From: an uncultured Acidimicrobiaceae bacterium
GTDB taxonomy: Bacteria > Actinomycetota > Acidimicrobiia > Acidimicrobiales > UBA8592
DNA length: 6,655 nucleotides
NCBI GenBank assembly: GCA_913031515.1
Contig: CAJWET010000087.1
Span: forward strand, 1-6,655
Direction: 5' to 3'
Part shown: positions 5,789 through 6,655 of the stretch, piece by piece
Layout of the letters: each line of letters opens with the position of its first letter
Position numbering within the stretch: the first letter of the stretch is position 1
Position numbers and translations under genes: made by a program
Notes under the pieces: generated by a model
The model's input: the letters and a program-made list of their open reading frames with translations, nothing else
The model's database searches: none
Told to the model about the DNA's origin: nothing

Positions 5789-6535
5789 ATGAAACGATTC
5801 GAAGACAAGGTTATATTTCTCACAGGAGCTGCAACGGGGATTGGTGAAGCAACAGCAAAAAGAATGGCTAGCGAGGGAGCATCTCTCTACATCGTAGATG
5901 TGGCCGAAGAAGAGTTGGAAAATACAGCTGAAGCATGCCGACATCTTGGGGCAGAAGTTACGGCTCGAATCTGTGATGTGGCAAATGAAGAAGATGTTTC
6001 CAATTCGATAAAGGAAACGATAAATCTCTTCGGAAGAGTTAATGTTGTTGCGAATATTGCAGGCATCCAAACGTGGCACCACACGTCTGATCATCCGACT
6101 AGTGACTTTGAAAGAACCTTAGCGGTAAACCTGACAGGTACATTTCTCGTTTGTCGCGAAGCAATCCCGTACCTTCTCCAAACTCAGGGTTCAATAGTGA
6201 ATGTCTCATCGACGACAGCGCTGGCAGGCATCCCATACTCTGCTGCTTATGCAGCAAGTAAGGCGGGGGTGCTTGCACTAACAAAATCATTAGCCGTTGA
6301 ATACGCTAAGAAGGGCTTGCAGGTGAACTGTGTAAATCCTGGAGGTATCAAAACAGCTATGACGAGAATGCCTCCGATTGATGATATTGATATGGATTTG
6401 CTTCTTCGCCAGAATCCTCTCTCATCGTTTGTGGCGCCGGATGCGGTTGCAGGTCTTATTGCGTATCTCGCTTCGGATGAAGGTCGTCATGTAAATGGGG
6501 AGCATGTCCGGATCGATGGGGCGGCACTAGCATAA
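5789..6535 (+). CDS. Short-chain dehydrogenase/reductase (classical SDR)
   Basis: A complete 248-residue cytosolic oxidoreductase of the classical SDR family, which usually acts as a tetramer. The cofactor motif TGAATGIG is at 12-19. Asp37 at the end of the second strand (YIVDV) favours NAD(H) over NADP(H). Asp63-Val64 contacts the adenine, and NIAG (89-92) follows. The catalytic tetrad is complete: Asn114, Ser141, Tyr154 and Lys158 in YAASK. NPGGIKT after the catalytic region and the C-terminal DGAALA are standard. Length is normal for the family. The substrate, an alcohol, sugar, hydroxy acid or ketone, cannot be inferred; FabG-like and 'glucose 1-dehydrogenase' labels would be guesses. It is transcribed divergently from the importer genes, with 104 bases between starts, and probably leads an operon with the gene that begins 35 bases after its stop. 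Confidence 0.93.
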   Translation: MKRFEDKVIFLTGAATGIGEATAKRMASEGASLYIVDVAEEELENTAEACRHLGAEVTARICDVANEEDVSNSIKETINLFGRVNVVANIAGIQTWHHTSDHPTSDFERTLAVNLTGTFLVCREAIPYLLQTQGSIVNVSSTTALAGIPYSAAYAASKAGVLALTKSLAVEYAKKGLQVNCVNPGGIKTAMTRMPPIDDIDMDLLLRQNPLSSFVAPDAVAGLIAYLASDEGRHVNGEHVRIDGAALA

Positions 6536-6570
6536 TGGTCAATCCGGTTCACTTCTTGAATTGAATTCTT

Positions 6571-6655
6571 ATGACACAACTAATACAACTTTCTGAGATT
6601 GCCGGCTTCTTTGGCTTAGAAGCTCCAAGGGAAAAAAACCATGTCGCCATAGTTG
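6571..6655 (+). CDS. Start of an unidentified gene, truncated by the window end
   Basis: From the ATG at 6571 the frame stays open for 28 codons to the last base. The predicted N-terminus begins MTQLIQLSEIAGFFGLEAP and continues to a short hydrophobic VAIV. Upstream in this frame a TGA (6562-6564) excludes an earlier start. No clear Shine-Dalgarno sequence precedes it. The spacing and direction fit a second gene in the dehydrogenase operon. The 'L-x-E-I-A-x-x-x-G-L' opening is vaguely like small N-terminal domains of Mur-ligase or LpxD-type proteins, but 28 residues are too few for a call. It could also be a chance open frame. Confidence 0.45.
   Translation, partial: MTQLIQLSEIAGFFGLEAPREKNHVAIV

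Noticed and set aside
5786..6290. Minus-strand open frames across the dehydrogenase gene
   Set aside because: They are antisense to an intact, motif-complete SDR gene and are Cys/Ser-rich without any recognisable domain.

Overview
The window is a moderate-GC (roughly mid-40s %, estimated by eye) bacterial segment that is almost entirely coding. It holds seven recognisable genes and the first codons of an eighth. I see no RNA gene, insertion sequence, CRISPR array, prophage or plasmid function, and no stretch over 300 bases lacks a gene. Two secreted proteins carry clear lipoboxes, and one has a long Pro/Thr linker rich in TP and EPTP. Such linkers are common in Chloroflexota lipoproteins, and the two PLP enzymes resemble families I associate with Chloroflexota and Actinobacteria. 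My best guess is an uncultivated, possibly marine, Chloroflexota-like organism (SAR202 type), but nothing here proves the lineage.

Left part, plus strand (1-1488): the 3' end of a cysteine-synthase-like PLP protein, followed in the same reading frame, after a single TAA, by a complete threonine-synthase-like PLP enzyme starting at GTG. These look like a two-gene amino-acid unit. It converges, with only 10 bases between stop codons, on a minus-strand gene for a DUF3048 (YerB-type) lipoprotein. That gene lacks a Shine-Dalgarno sequence and has a promoter-like sequence placed so that its mRNA would be leaderless.

Middle part, minus strand (2802-5684): a complete ABC importer of the SsuABC/ThiXYZ (nitrate/sulfonate/pyrimidine) superfamily, transcribed as ATPase, permease, then substrate-binding lipoprotein. 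The ATPase and permease genes overlap by 8 bases; the binding-protein gene follows after 125 bases. The substrate cannot be read from the sequence.

Right part, plus strand (5789-6655): a short-chain dehydrogenase/reductase transcribed divergently from the importer across a 104-base intergenic region, then 35 bases later the start of an unidentified gene that runs off the window. The divergent layout suggests, but does not show, that the importer and the dehydrogenase handle related compounds.

I found no convincing novel system. The best leads are the same-frame PLP enzyme pair, the possible leaderless promoter of the DUF3048 gene, the importer of unknown substrate with a non-canonical EAA loop, and the compact divergent promoter region.
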